Numbered from the stretch's first letter, positions 11,111-23,743 are shown. The stretch is DNA of 64,000 nucleotides from Cunninghamia lanceolata (GCA_027924645.1 BSBN01000213.1:34288501-34352500), one strand, 5' to 3'. The notes: generated by a model not told the origin, from the letters alone. Translations and numbers: made by a program.

Positions 11111-12280
11111 CCATTGACATGCCATCTTTCTAGTCTTCCATCTATCACAATCCATCCTACCACTTCAACTTGAATAACTCAAGTAGAAAAACAAGCAAAC
11201 AATGCATCCTTTCAAAGAAAACGTCCTTAAACAACCTGAAGCAAAAACACCTACTTGCAGAGCCATCTGTTGTCCTACATATCGATTGCCAACATCTGCT
11301 ACGTCAAGCAAGTGTCTTATACAGGATGTTCCATTGTTGAAACCAAACCAGGCATCTTATACGACATGTTTCATTTCCTGAAACCAGACATTATCCTATC
11401 AACAGATCAACACCCTTTAACGGATATATCATTCCTACAATAAGGCTATTATCTATCCAATCTACCCAACCAATCCAATCTATCATGAGCAACCTCTTTG
11501 GCAAAAGAATATGTTGGTTGTATGTTTACTTTGTAAGTTAGTCAATTTGCTTTTTGGTTTATCTTTTTATCCCTTTCCCATTACTTATTCAAGACTACCT
11601 TGATTTATCTATATCTTGGTATGTTGCGATGCAATATGGATTGGGGGCCTAGTCATTGCTTTTGTGTGCCGTGTTTGAGGAATGGTCTTTTTATCTTACT
11701 TAGCATCATAGCTATCTCGTGTGTGTGTTACAAACTAGCATCTTATATATTAATATTCTTCTTGCATTTATGTATTGAAGTTTATTTTATGTTCAAGACT
11801 ATGGATCATTCACATATCCAACAAGGTTATATTATGTCTAAGGGATCTAAGTTCAAACCGCTGGCTTGCAGAGTCAATGTCCTATGCATTGGATACATCG
11901 TCAGCTTGGACTTCTATACCCTAGTGCATAACATCCACATGCTATATCAAAAATAAGGATTGCTTTTTATAAACATTTGTGAAACCGTTGCAACAAGTTA
12001 TCCATCTACCCATCCATTTATCCAAATCATCATATAGACTTTCAAGATAAGATCGATCAATTGTCCTTCTATCACATCTTCTTCTATCTCCAATTTCATC
12101 TATCCAACCTCGTATTTCTCCAACACAATCTTCTAGTCGAGCATCAACCTAGTTCTTCTGTCGCTTCCCTATCTTTCCTCTCGAGGGGGCATCCTATGCC
12201 AGCTACACAGGGGCATCAAAATTGTATCATGTCTTCAACAATCGTTTTCTTTGAAACAATGCTATAAACTGCATTGCATC

Positions 12281-12294
12281 AAAGAGGGGAAAAA
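12281..12294 (+). promoter_or_regulatory. Polypurine tract
   Basis: aaagaggggaaaaa directly precedes the 3' LTR start (tgtagacaccc). It would prime plus-strand DNA synthesis. Confidence 0.85.
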
Positions 12295-13580
12295 TGTAGA
12301 CACCCAAAAATGACCATGTCATTGCATCACTTACATTTCATCAAATCTATCTAATCACCTGCATTTCAACGTTAATTGAATAAATTCTATGTATTTAATT
12401 AATTTCATCAAAATCATCAAATTCTTCCAAATCTCCTAAATTCGACATTAATTAAATAAAGTATATTTATTTAATTAAATTTCATCAAAATCAACTTTAT
12501 TCTCCCAAATTTAAATAATTTCAATTATTTAATTAAAATTATTATCATCTTCCAATTTTTAAATCCACGTCAATTGAATAAATTAATTATTTAATTAATT
12601 TATCATTTAAATCCTCTTATCTATAATTAAATAATTTCTAAATTATTTAATTAAATCAATTATTCTTCCAAATTTAAATAAATCATTCAAATTTATTTAA
12701 ATTGAATATATCTTCTAAAAATAAAATAAAATAAAATATTTTATTTATCCTTCATCATGCAAAATAAATTAAATCAATTTATTTGTTTAATTTATTTAAA
12801 TCTTCAAATCTAATCTATTTCTTCCATCAGGAACAAACAATTAAATAAATTTATTTATTTAATTTTCTTTTTTATCTTCTAAATCAGCTAAAAATAAATC
12901 TTGTTCATCATCCACACAAAATTAAATAATTTATTATTTAATTTATCTCAAATCATGCAAAAAGCAAATCGTAAGTTGAGTTAAATGACTTAATCAATAT
13001 TGTTTTTATCACCAACTCATAAATTAGAAAAAAATATTTTCTATTTTTATGAAATCTAATTATATCTCATGTCTGTTCCATGTCTTTTCATGTCAAATCA
13101 ATCAGTTAACTCAAACAAAAATATCTTTTTGTGTGACACATGTTAGGTGAACATTCATCATGAATTCTAGATTTATCTCATCCATTGATTCCATTTAATT
13201 ATCTGGACCATTGATCGATCTTCATTGAAACCTATATAAACCCCCCTCATCTCCTTAACAAATCCTCTTCGATCGTTTATTCTCAGGCATCCCTATAGCG
13301 CATTGAGCATACATCGCATCATTGAGCACTTCTACTTTTTGAGCACAAACACAATCTACATTCGCTTTTTGCAAACATGGTTTTAAAATTTATGAAGCAA
13401 TCCACATTCGGCCAAGATAACAACATAATCTAGGTGAAAGCTTTCATTGTTTTTTTTGTGTTAATTCATTGATTATTTGGTTATTTTCTTAGATCGTTAT
13501 ACTGATGTTATAGGATTGAGTTGTTGATTATTTCATCATTTTGATTATCATTCGATCTCGATTTATTTCTATACACAACA
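12295..13580 (+). repeat. 3' LTR of the Tat-like gypsy element
   Basis: A 1,286-bp LTR from TGTAGACACC, just after the polypurine tract, to ATACACAACA. The right edge is exact because copia integrase coding sequence on the minus strand begins at 13581. The LTR is very AT-rich, with many short ttaattaaat-like blocks (12400-12990). It contains a TATA box at 13231. The partner LTR is not in the window, so age cannot be judged. Confidence 0.85.
13231..13240 (+). promoter_or_regulatory. LTR TATA box
   Basis: cctatataaa followed by a C-rich stretch (cccccctcatctcc), the classic plant LTR promoter context. The start site is expected about 30 bp downstream. Confidence 0.7.
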
Positions 13581-14490
13581 TCTTGCATCAAATTTTCCCA
13601 GGTCTTCATCTCTTCTGATATAGCATTTGCTTCCAAAGACTTTGAAGTATCTTACTGTTGGAATTCTCCCATACCATAATTCATAGGGGGTTTTAGTGCC
13701 ATTACCTTTCACTTGAACTTTGTTTTGAATGTAGACAACAGTATGTATGGCTTCTTTCCAGAAGACTTCCAGTAGGCCTCCTTCCTTCTTCATTGTTCTG
13801 GCAGCTTCTTGAACTGACCTATTCTTCCTTTCCACAACTCCATTTTGCTGAGGAGTTCTAGGTGTAGACAACTATCTTTTTATTCCTTTCTCTTCACAAA
13901 AAAAAATGAATTCATTTGATGTGAACTCACCACCTCTATTAGACCTCAAGCATTTGATTTTTAGATCTATTTCATTTTCAACCATTGCTTTGAAGGACTT
14001 GAACTTCTCTAGGGCTTCTGATTTATCTCTTAGAAAAGTAATCCAAGTCATTCTAGAATAATCATCAATAAGCAACATGAAGTACCTATCACCTTGCAAA
14101 CATCTTATCCTTGTAGGACCACATAGATCTGTATGAACTAGATCCAACAAACTGGCAGAGAATTGCTCTTTACTCTTGAAACTTGTTCTTGTCTACTTCC
14201 CCAATTGACATTCCTTGCAAATAGTATTGGAGGGTTTCACAAGTTTTGGTAGATCTCTTACAATCTGTCCTGAACTTATCTCTACTAGATTATCAAAATT
14301 TATATGACACAACCTTCTATGCCACAACCAACTTTCATCAGCTTGGGCTAATAAACAATACTCATTAGTTCCCCTTAATTGATAGATGTTACCTCTAGTC
14401 TTCTTACTAGTAGCAATCATAGTTCCGGAGCTTTCCATTATCTTGCATCCATTGTCTTTGAATCTCAGATCATAACCTTTGTCACACATC
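13581..14490 (-). pseudogene. Copia pre-integrase and integrase core
   Basis: The pre-integrase domain ends WLWHRRLCHINFDNL...CKECQLGK (HH-CC zinc site). The core has LDLVHTDLCGP, DDYSRMTW and CLRSNRGGEF; normally an Asp stands where Asn is seen in RSN, so the second catalytic Asp is lost. TPQQNGVVERKN carries the Glu. The sequence ends at GKFDAR, cut by the gypsy LTR. Confidence 0.88.
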
Positions 14491-14559
14491 TAACCAACAC
14501 TCAAAAGATTATGCTTTAAACCCTTCACATAGAGAACATTGTCTATGTTATGCTTTCCA

Positions 14560-15049
14560 TCAAATGAAATAGATCCTTTTCCACAAATCCTACCAGCTGC
14601 ATTGTCTCCAAACCTAACTAGTCCTCCATCATATTTTTCCAAACTTACAAACTTACTTTGTCACTGGTCATGTGATGTGACATCCACTATCAATAATCCA
14701 TTTGTCCTTATCTTTCTCAACCTGAACAGCCAATGCACTTTCTTCCACTAGTTTTTCTTTCTTCACACAACTAGCAGGATTAGTAGACATAGGTTCTTCT
14801 TTAATAGCAATAAACAAGCATTCATTTGCAGTAGTACTAGCATCATTAGATTCATCATCCGTCACACCTTCATCATCAAAATCTCTAACATAGTAGCATT
14901 TCTTTTGAGATCTAGGCATGTTCTCAAATCTTTTTCTATTCCTTTCAATTCTTTTAGGACATCTGGAAGCATAATGACCTACTTTACCACATGAGAAACA
15001 TTTGAAAGGTAATTTTCCTTTGAACTTACCGGAACCTCTTTGCAATTAT
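14560..15049 (-). pseudogene. Copia zinc knuckle and aspartic protease
   Basis: One intact CCHC knuckle, CFSCGKVGHYASRC, near 14990, then an acidic spacer and the protease active site WIIDSGCHIT near 14670. The Ser usually found in DSGCSxH is missing, probably by a small deletion, and the frame shifts just after. The rest of the protease is recognisable by its order of motifs only. Confidence 0.75.
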
Positions 15050-15775
15050 CAACAAAGTTGGCTTCAATTTCATCAAGCTCATCATCAGGTTCTACCTTGT
15101 ATTTTTCTACTCTGGAGATCTTTTATGAAGTACTGGCTTTGAAAGCAGTTTCTACTTTTGGCAGAGCATCACCAAACTCTCTCATTTCAAAAGAAGTAAC
15201 CTTACCAAGCAACTGATCCTTATTGATCTTTTTCACAGTCATTATTTCTTCTATTGCAGCTACCTTGTGTGCATAGGATTTAGGTAATGACCTAAGAATT
15301 TTCATCACAACTTTAGTTTCATCAATAGTTCCTCCCATACCTTTGATTCTTGTAACAAGTTCATCAACCTTTTGCATGAAGGATGTTATGTTTTCATCTT
15401 CTCCCATTTTAAGACCTTCATATTTGTCTTTCAGTCCCTACAATTTGGCGCTCTTTACAAAATCGTCTCCTTCATACAGATTACTTATCTTATCCTAGAC
15501 TTCTTTAGCATACTCATAATCCATGACCTTTATTAATTCAGAGTCAGTCAGTGTACTCAATAAAGCATATCTAGCCTTTATATTTACCTCATATTCTTTG
15601 ACTTCATCTTTAGTTGTCAGACCATTCTTCGGCATGGCATATTCAGTCTGTGTTGCTTGCCATACTTTATAACCAATGCAAAGCAGATGTCTTTTCATGT
15701 GAATAGTCCAAGTTGCATAATTCATCCCATCAAATTGTAGAGCTTCCTTTTTGTAAGACATCCTAGATCTACCTC
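15050..15775 (-). pseudogene. Copia gag
   Basis: The start is the ATG at 15759-15761 (MSYKKEALQFDGMNYATW), the usual start of conifer/angiosperm copia gag, 40 bp after the primer site. Further motifs are YALLSTLTDSELIKVM and the KMGGTIDE/ILRSLPKSY region typical of UBN2-type gag. Stops at about 15492, 15438 and 15122 break it. Gag would form the virus-like particle. Confidence 0.85.
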
Positions 15776-15802
15776 AAGCTGTTAAGCTTTGCCACCGAGG
15801 AA

Positions 15803-15818
15803 CTTGGCTCTGATACCA
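15803..15818 (-). promoter_or_regulatory. Primer binding site, initiator-Met tRNA
   Basis: On the minus strand TGGTATCAGAGCCAAG, complementary to the 3' end of initiator tRNA-Met, as in most plant copia elements. It lies 5 bp inside the LTR end. Confidence 0.9.
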
Positions 15819-15823
15819 ATTTT

Positions 15824-17290
15824 TGAAATACACCAGACAATTGAGAGGGGGGGTGAATCAGTTGTCACAAAAACTTAGCTTCATATGAACATCAAACCAT
15901 CAACAACTTAATTGCTTATAATTAGATTTAATCATGAAAGCATAAAACCATAAGCTTAATCATAAACATACATCCAACACAGCAGACACCAAATTTTTAC
16001 GTAGAAAACCCTAAAAGGGAAAAACCACGGTGGGTGTTATCCCACATAAATATATGAGTTATAATAATACCAACAAATACAGGCTCACTACCTACAGGGC
16101 TCACTATCCAAATTGCTCACTTCCAGAGGGTGGCTCACTGCCAAAGAGGTGGACTGATTATGTAGCATCTACTCCATGCTAGGATTCAGTTCCATTGAAG
16201 CACAATATAACTTCTTTGCTTTGCTCTTTCACACCTTCACACTTATCTCTTCATATTCACACACTCACCCATTTTTCATAACTCTATTACATAGTTTTAT
16301 ACAATTCATCAACCTTGGAATGTACATCAAGGTCGACATTACATTCATCAACCATTGGAACATTCTCCAAGGTCGGCATTACAAAACATACATAGAAATA
16401 GGTCTAGACCTATTACAAAATTTAGCTAAGGAAAGATGAAGAGAAGTATGATGAACATGCCACACTTTAGCTAGGACTCAAACACAATCCTCCACACCAC
16501 AACATGCTTCTACAATCTTCAATGCATCTCCGCAAATAGTGAAAACAACCAAGTTGGCAAAGCCTGAAGTTAACACTAGGTTTTCTAAGAACATTCTTCT
16601 TCCATGATCCACACTTCTCTTTGTGAACCAATATAAAGGTAGGAACATGATTAGAAGACATCCAAAAGCACATTGTAATCACCAGGAACAACAACATGAT
16701 CTCTATCCATTCTGTCAAGAAGATTCTTCTAACCGGAGCACAAGAACACCACTGTCATCTAATGTCATAAAGAAAAGATAGCTTGCAGACCGCCAAATTA
16801 GGAACCATTGGAGTTGAAGGCACTTAACATTATCTCAGAATTATCTCTAGAACCGCAGATCAAAATACTTCAATGTGGAGGAATGTGAAGGAATGTGGAG
16901 CATAACACTTTCTCCCTGTCTTTGCCAAACATACAGAAAAAATTATTTTCACTCTAGTGAACATAACTCACTCAATTCTCTATACCGAAGGCTCAAACTC
17001 AAATTATAGCATCTTTAGATGGACTTCTAAATAACTTCCAATCCACAGACAAAGATATTCATTCTACAGAAAATGTGGAGCATTCTTTTGGATTGTTCTT
17101 CTGTATGCAATACATTGTTTTCACTTCAACTCATTATTTCTACTGGAGAGGCTAATTTTCTCAATATCCTCAACATCAAGATTACTTAGATAAGTAAATA
17201 CAAAGCATCTTACTCATTACAAGAAGACAACAAGATAGGAGCATAGTTGACACCAATGACAACACAGATATGTTGACATCAATGACAACA
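15824..17290 (-). repeat. 5' LTR of the copia element
   Basis: About 1,467 bp from TGTTGTCATTGATGTCAACA (minus strand, at 17290) to ...GTGTATTTCA next to the primer site. Inside the start the phrase tgttgtcattg.tgtcaac is repeated twice (17248-17290). The right edge is supported by homology: from about 17297 the sequence matches the other family X unit at about 37570. No partner LTR is in the window. Confidence 0.75.
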
Positions 17291-17296
17291 CCTATT

Positions 17297-18560
17297 AGGC
17301 ACATACTCGAAACAATATATAGTAAGATACACCTAGAGGAAATGGATATCCTACTTTCTTCATATCTTTACATTTCTTGTTTACAGATTCCATATGTTTG
17401 CATAGTTTGATTATAACGAAATGATCACTTGGGTACCTCGGCAACTTATAAGGGTATTCATCAAAGCCACCAATCCTAATATAGGAAAATTCTGTGAACT
17501 GAATAAAATAACTACCAAATTGAAAAATCAGATTGGCTACTTCTAGGGAAAATCTTAGGGCCACATTCCCATTAAGCTCCCTTAGTGTGAGAATTGTAAA
17601 AGCACCGTTAACCCTACATAAGAGCTTGTTACTATTCCCCTATTTTAACTATGGATAAACATCATATATTTGGGTGGTATTATCAAATAATCCCGTCTTT
17701 TGTATCCCTAGCCATGGATGCATGCTTGCAATGGCATAGAACAAATAAGAAGTCATATAAAATTCTTTAGTTCCTTGAAAGTTTACCAACTGTTTGTGAA
17801 GGTTATCACTAATCAATTTTCCCTAGTCAATGTAATGATAATTCTACCCAATAACAATAATGGACTAACATATCCAATACTCAAAAGTGTTAGTTTCTCT
17901 ACTTCCCATAACTTTGTGTAGCAGAGTAATAATGTTTGATATGTCTTCATTGAAATGTGACTCAGTAGGTTCTTAGGCAATTTTGACTTCCCTTTCCTTG
18001 GAACTTTAAACCAATGCCTAGAAATTTTATTGAGACAGATCCTTTTTATCTATGAAATGGTAATTGGATTTTTCTATGCTCATATCAGTGTATTCTTCTC
18101 TTGTTGGAAGTTTGAATGTGGTGCTTATAGAAGGTCCATCCAATCTTGCTATTCTTCTATCATTTTCAAATCTAATTTCTTTTCTTTCTAGTTTATAACA
18201 TCTAACACAAGATAGCACAAAATCAATACATTATACTGGAGTTGGGAAGCCTCCATTGTGTGCCAATCCAGTTTCAAAAGTATCTTCAACCATGTCAAAT
18301 CTAGGGTTTCAGTACATTCTTAGCCAAAACTCTTCCAAATCAATGTGCCATGGTTTATTGTCTCCAACGTTAGATTAGGTATTATGTAGAACTGACTCAT
18401 GCTCATAGCCTTTGTAATCATATTTCATTTTGTAGGTTTAGATTTGACTGGGTTGGATAAATTGGGTTTGAGGGGCTGAATTTAGGTGGAATGGGCAGGA
18501 TTTTTGGAGAACTAGGGTAGAATAATAGGTTGTTTTGAGGTATTATAAACTTGAAGATTT
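17297..18560 (-). pseudogene. Family X protein, copy A (N-terminal part)
   Basis: The minus-strand remains match copy B residue by residue over several blocks: the FIQFTEFSYIRIGGFDEYPY block and the KKCKDMKKVGYPFPLG block at 17295-17564, and LDGPSISTTFKLPTREEYTD at 18027-18218. Stops and frameshifts are frequent. The Pro/Ser-rich linker and coiled-coil tail are absent because the copia element cuts the unit. Function unknown. Confidence 0.65.
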
Positions 18561-18746
18561 CAACAATATTAAAATAAAGAAACAAACTAGTGTATGAAAG
18601 GAATTATTTACCTTACAACTTATCTTGAAGGAACTCAATGAATGAGGAAAAGTCGTTATAGTAGCTGTAGAGTCACCGTAGCTGAGTGTACATGGCTTCT
18701 TTCTCGAACAAGATCTCAAATGTTCCCTCAAATGGTCAATGGGAGA

Positions 18747-18756
18747 CTTTATATAG
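18747..18756 (-). promoter_or_regulatory. TATA box upstream of family X copy A
   Basis: Minus strand CTATATAAAG followed by TCTCCCATTG, conserved with copy B (39018-39027). It lies a short distance upstream of the N-terminal coding remains. Confidence 0.6.
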
Positions 18757-19865
18757 CTAAATTTTTCCATTTTTGTTCGTCATAGATTCCCTAATTACTT
18801 GGAACCTCAAGAACACATCCCTATCACCACTTACTTCCTTTTTATTTAAATGTCAGAGTTATAGGATCCCATTATTTTTTCAGAGGTTCTTTAGGTTCCC
18901 AAAACCTAAGAACTCTCTGATATCATTGTTTTGTCCTTTGCCTTTGTATCTAGATGATAAAATATTCTTAAAACATCACATACATTGATAAGTTCTTAGG
19001 CACTAGGAGTTCACTGATGTATAGGAACTTTCTATCATAGTTTGAAAAGTAATAACTTTTAGGACCTTGAGTGGAGTCGAGAACTTAGTCGTAACCTAGA
19101 ACCTTGTTAGAGGTTCCTTAGGTTCCTGGAACCTAAGAACTCTCTGATATCATTGTTTGTTCTTTTCATAATGTTCTTTGGACTAATAAACCTCCTTAGT
19201 GAATGCATAACCATTAGGAACCTTGAAGCAAAAGTCAAGCTTACAACATCTTTTCAGAACATTAAGTGATGTCAGGAACTCAATGATGATTAGGAACCTT
19301 ATTGGAGGTTCCTTATGTTCCTGGTACTTCAGAATTTCCTGGTACCTAAGAAAGTGTTGATATCTTTGTATAAAGTATTGATATGGAAACAAGGGAAGTT
19401 CCAACTACCTTAGGAACCTCTGATAAAGTTCTTGGTGCATGTGAAAGCTTTGACAAGTTCCTAATCAGGGTCAAAGCTCTGACAAAAAGGGATAAGACTT
19501 AGGAAATCATTTTGAACCTTATGGGAAATACTTGAAACTTGAATATTTAAATATACAATGATAGTGAAAGGAGTAATTGTATGAGATGGAGTGCGGGAAA
19601 TGGAAATTATAAGACGTAGACAAAATTTAGTGTAACAACTAGCTCTAATTGGGGACAAGGACCTTGTGGACATAGCAAAATCTGGAGACTCTTGGTAAGA
19701 CTAGTACTATATCCATTGGGCACAAATAGAGATAAGAACAAAGAAAAGATGTACAACTTAGAAGCAAAAGAAGGAAAGACACTAAAACAAAGAACATACA
19801 AAAAACAAGAATAGAGAGACAAAAAATCTATTTAACCTATATACATACACAAGGGACAACCTATT

Positions 19866-20191
19866 TTATTGATTATAAATTTTTAAATGTTTCCTCCTAT
19901 AAGGAAGGGGTAGATGCATACCATCTAAATATGCTAGGTAGAATGAATTATTTCCATAGATTTGTCTAATTTGAAAAGGTCCCTTCCACAAAGAATAAAA
20001 CTTACCTTGATTCCCTTTGGGCTCTTTTCTCTTGTCCCATAATAGCACCAAATCTTCTACAGGAAAATACCTTAGTCTAGACTTTCTGTTAAACAACGGT
20101 TTCACCCAGGCCTGATGTTCTTTGATTCTATGTACTAATTGATCTCTTTGTTCCTCTATCTTAGTCAAATATGAAATCCTCTTTTCTAATG
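19866..20191 (-). pseudogene. Gypsy integrase, C-terminal part
   Basis: Continues the integrase after the 6.2-kb insertion: TLEKRISYLTKIEEQRDQ, then FPVEDLVLLWDKRKEP and FYSLWKGPFQIRQI, ending HLKIYNQ at the stop at 19866. This is the SH3-like tail of Ty3 integrases. The split point lies between 26412-26416 and 20187-20191 (duplicated TAATG). Confidence 0.9.
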
Positions 20192-22759
20192 TGTAGTGCC
20201 CCCTCATTGTTAGCTTGTGACGGTGGTAGTTCTGCATTGCCCTCTGTCAGTCAAAGACAGTTGTTAATCATTCATTTCATTGATTTAGTTTTGAGATAGT
20301 TGATTAGTAGGTTATGATCTATGTTTATCTGATGAACAATCTTTGACTGCTATATTTAGACATCTGTTATGAGTTATGAGGACATTATGAGTACTTCAGT
20401 TATGATGTGTTGAATAAGTTTAGTAATGGATTATTATTTACATGTTTCATAGATATCTGTTTTCGAATGTTATGATTATAATCTTATCCAAGAGCAGGGA
20501 CGGTGTAGCATTACTCATTTCGAGTACCCTGCTGCGCCGTGATTCTCTGACTCTCTGTGTGCTGACATATACATACTTGATCATATTTAATCAGTGGTTT
20601 GGATGCAGGCTTTAGGTACTGAACCTTGACTCCACTTGATATAGCAGGTTTGAGCTGGTTCTTTCACCAATGGATATTAGTGATGGGAGATAACACGAGG
20701 TCTAAACCACTAGGTCGGTCCTTGTCTTTTGTTGTGGTCTTGAGTCATGTTGGGACTCTTGGTCTTTGCCTTGTTATGTTTGGTTATCCCATGTTTTCCT
20801 TTTTGCTTTCTTTATCTGTCTATGAGAAGTTATATAAGGCAGTTTTATGGCTGCATTACTTCTTTCCTTTTTGGGTAAATACTAAATAGATCACAAGTTA
20901 TATGAGAGAGTCTTATTGTGTAGACCAAAAGTAAAATCAATGGAGCAAGATAAATTGAAGTAACCTTATCCCTGAAAATATATAGTTGTCATACCCCTGT
21001 TCATAGTTGTATAATTGTATTGCTTCATTGGTTTCGGGTAAATAGACCCCAAGTTATTTCAGAGTCTAATTGTGTAGATCTGAAGTAAAATCACTGGACC
21101 AACATAAGTTTAAAGTAACCCCACCCCTAACTATGTAGTTGTTGTACCCTTGATTGGTGTGATGTGGGTATTGTGGAACTAGATTGCTTACACAATTTGA
21201 TGAAAGCACTTTGCTACTGTAAACTAGATTTATTATAAGAGATTGATGATAATAAATTTTACTTATGATATGTTACTCTAAAGTTTGTGTTTAAATTTAT
21301 ATGTGATAATATGAACTTATTCTCAAAAGCTTTATTTTTTTGAAAGCATTATGTCAATTATTTATTATGACTTGTCCAATAAGTTTTACAGGTGCAAGCA
21401 TGCATCAAACAGATAAACTAATTTACTATAACTAGTAATACATTATTTACCACATGTTTAAGCTTGTAACTATTTTAGGGGCAGCAACAAATTTGGTCTC
21501 TATTAGGTTAGTCGATCACCCAGTAGCTTCAAAGCAGCAACCCACATTACAGCTACAATGACTTGGCTTAAATTTATTCTAGATATTGGACAGGTGATGA
21601 AACCTTGTGTAATAAGGTTACCATACAAAAAAAGAAAAAAAAACAAAAGAGGTTTATTTTAAGAAATGTTTTCAAGGCATCTTTCTTCAACTCCACATCA
21701 ATCTCTATTGATGATTTTTAAAAGGACACGTAGCATTTCCCCACCACCCGTTCTAGGTGACATATATTATTCTTGTTGTCCTCTGTTTATTATGATGGGG
21801 TTTATTGTGGACACCTGTTATGTTGGAAGGGACAGCTGTGAGAAGCTCATGGTTTTCTCTTGCACGTAGGTGTATGGGAAAAGGGGGAGGCAGATAGTGG
21901 GGAAGTTTTCTAACAGGAGTTAACCTGCAAATTATATTTTGGGAGATGCCCCTAACAATGCTTTGGGGGAAAATACCCATTAACCTACAAACGCATCCAA
22001 ATGGGACTTCAAAGGATGACATTTCCCTGTTTGCATTGCAAAAGAACTGGCAATTTGCAATATTTGTTAAGCCTTCCCTACATTTTTTTAAGGTTATGGC
22101 TAGATCGTCTCCATTGGACAAGCACACTTTAGTGAAACACTTGCATACAATGCTTTCTGAAGTTGTTGCTGTTACTGGCAATGCAGAAATGGTGCACCAG
22201 ATTTGTATGAATCAGAAATAGGGCTTGCCATGGGCATTACTGTCCCCAAGGTTTGAAAATTTTGGGTTATTTTGTCCATTACTCAATATGTCTATATTAA
22301 TGATTGCTTTATACTCAATGATTGCATATAATTATATTATCCTAGAAGCATGTAGAGAAAGAGCATGACGAGTCTTTCATAATTTATTTTATAACAAACA
22401 AACAGTGCAACTGGTGCACGTGCTTTACTCCTAGTTTTTTTATTATTTTTATCTTGAGGTGCTTCTATACTTATATTTTTTATTTCATTGTAAAGTTTGA
22501 TTATGTGCACAGCCATATCTCCTTTATAACAGAAATAATTTGTTGTTCGATCTCCCCTGGTTATGAAATGGATGAACTTGTCATGCATTGAAATTCAAAT
22601 CAGGGGTATGATGTCATGTAGAATCAACCTATCTTGCTATGCAATTATTTTACAATCATGTATAAAAAGAAAATTGGTTTATTTCTCTTTGATAACTTAT
22701 ATTTCAAATTGTCCTTGTGGATATTTGAAATACTATCTTATGCTTATTTGTATCCATCA

Positions 22760-23410
22760 TAACACATAGATGATGTTGGCAGCTGTCACCTCCTTAGTGT
22801 CAATGGTAGGGAAGTTGCAGCTGGCATGTCGTCCCCACCAGCATTTCAACATCAGCATCTATACACAAACAAATGTAAATATGCCCAAAAGAACTGAACT
22901 GCAAATACTAAATGAAAGAAATGAAAAGACAAATTCCAACTTTCTATCAAAACTGTCGGACCTTGTTGGACTATCTTGAAGACTTGTAGCCAAGCCCCAT
23001 TGCAATTCTAGGATTTGCAAGCTGCAATGACATAGTAACATATTAGTTAAAGAATATATGAACCATAAAAAGGCAAATGTTTTTATCAGGAAATGCTTAA
23101 AAAAAAGGCAGTCGTATCTATGCATACAAATCGTACAAACTTAACAGGCTTTGAAACTTGAGAAAATTTTGCACCTAGTCCTTTGTCTCTCAGACAATTG
23201 GTCACAAGAATCTAAAGCTCCCATGTTAGCAGATTACTCTTCAAGATGCTTGCTAAGCTTTTCTTTCTCAATAAATGACATTAGATGCTTATATGGTTCA
23301 ACCTTGGTTTTCTGCTCAATTGGAACATGTGAAGCAAAGATTCCAGTTGTCTTATTAGAAAATGCTAAATTCAAAAGTTTAGAAGCCGAGTATTATGGCC
23401 TCCTCTAATA
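22760..23410 (-). pseudogene. Possible captured gene fragment inside the 6.2-kb insertion
   Basis: Minus-strand stretch 23180-23400 reads with normal-looking protein composition (IFASHVPIEQKTKVEPYKHL..., later DSCDQLSERQRTRCK). Near 23020 a splice-acceptor-like ttgcag precedes another exon-like piece (NPRIAMGLGYKSSR). This may be exons of a host gene carried by the element, but it could also be chance. I recognise no family. Confidence 0.25.
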
Positions 23411-23707
23411 CCAATTTCTTCTTAAGTTAAACAATAAGCTATCTGGTAGTCAGAGTATTAGGAAACTATTATTTTATTTTATAAATTTGCTATGTTATTA
23501 GCAGTTGTTAATCAAGATCACATGGTAGTAGTAGTTCTCTATGATTACTTATGGTAGTTGTTATGGTTAGACTTCATAGACAATAGAAGGGTGATAGGGA
23601 ATATATCATTGCAGTTCGACCTTTTGGCTATTAGAAGGTTCAATGGGAGGTTTAATTTTATAAAATAAATTCTTAGAAAGTGTAGTGAGTTAAAATGTTA
23701 GGTAGAT

Positions 23708-23708
23708 A

Positions 23709-23743
<35 letters not shown>
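23708..23743. repeat. (TG)n(TA)n microsatellite
   Basis: tgtgtgtg followed by a run of TA dinucleotides. Confidence 0.95.

Larger units (their letters stand above)
9806..12280 (+). other. 3' untranslated region of the Tat-like gypsy element
   Basis: A 2.5-kb stretch between the pol stop and the polypurine tract, without credible coding sequence. It is C/A-rich and carries several tandem or dispersed repeats (9870-9945, 10090-10240, 10314-10480, 10640-11110). A further repeated phrase around cttatacga...gtttcatttc occurs at about 10530 and 11350. Long repeat-bearing spacers here are typical of Tat/Ogre elements. Confidence 0.7.
5480..13580 (+). mobile_element. Tat-like Ty3/gypsy retrotransposon, 5' part missing
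   Basis: Plus-strand element with G-patch, RT, RNase H, a second archaeal-type RNase H, integrase, a 2.5-kb 3' untranslated region with repeats, polypurine tract and 3' LTR. RNase H followed by an archaeal-type RNase H before integrase marks the Tat lineage of plant Ty3/gypsy elements. Gag, the protease core and the 5' LTR are absent; they are either left of the window or lost. The 3' end at 13580 cuts precisely into the integrase of a minus-strand copia element, so this element is younger than that copia. Many in-frame stops and one frameshift near 8755 make it defective. Confidence 0.85.
13581..17290 (-). mobile_element. Ty1/copia retrotransposon, 5' half only
   Basis: Minus-strand element: 5' LTR (15824-17290), primer site, gag, zinc knuckle, protease, pre-integrase domain and integrase. 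Coding sequence stops abruptly at 13581 in the phrase LGKFDAR, where the gypsy 3' LTR begins. RT and RNase H must lie left of the gypsy element, outside the window, or be lost. Its 5' LTR ends at 17290 inside the family X repeat unit, so it inserted into that unit. Confidence 0.85.
17291..19632 (-). repeat. Family X repeat unit, copy A (truncated)
   Basis: This stretch aligns collinearly, in the same orientation, with about 37570-39908, at roughly 85-88% identity by eye. Homology ends on the right at the same base in both copies (...ttag.gtaaca, 19632 and 39908), so this is a true element end reading TGTTAC on the minus strand. On the left it is cut by the copia LTR at 17290. It may be an LTR of the neighbouring gypsy element or an independent insertion. 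Confidence 0.8.

Noticed and set aside
20192..20245. GCATT as the target duplication of the 6.2-kb insertion
   Set aside because: It would place the integrase junction out of register. TAATG with TGTAGTGCCC/GGGCATTACA ends rejoins the ORF exactly.
21753..22221. Overlapping open frames on both strands inside the 6.2-kb insertion
   Set aside because: Neither has a known motif and the two overlap; there is no way to prefer one.
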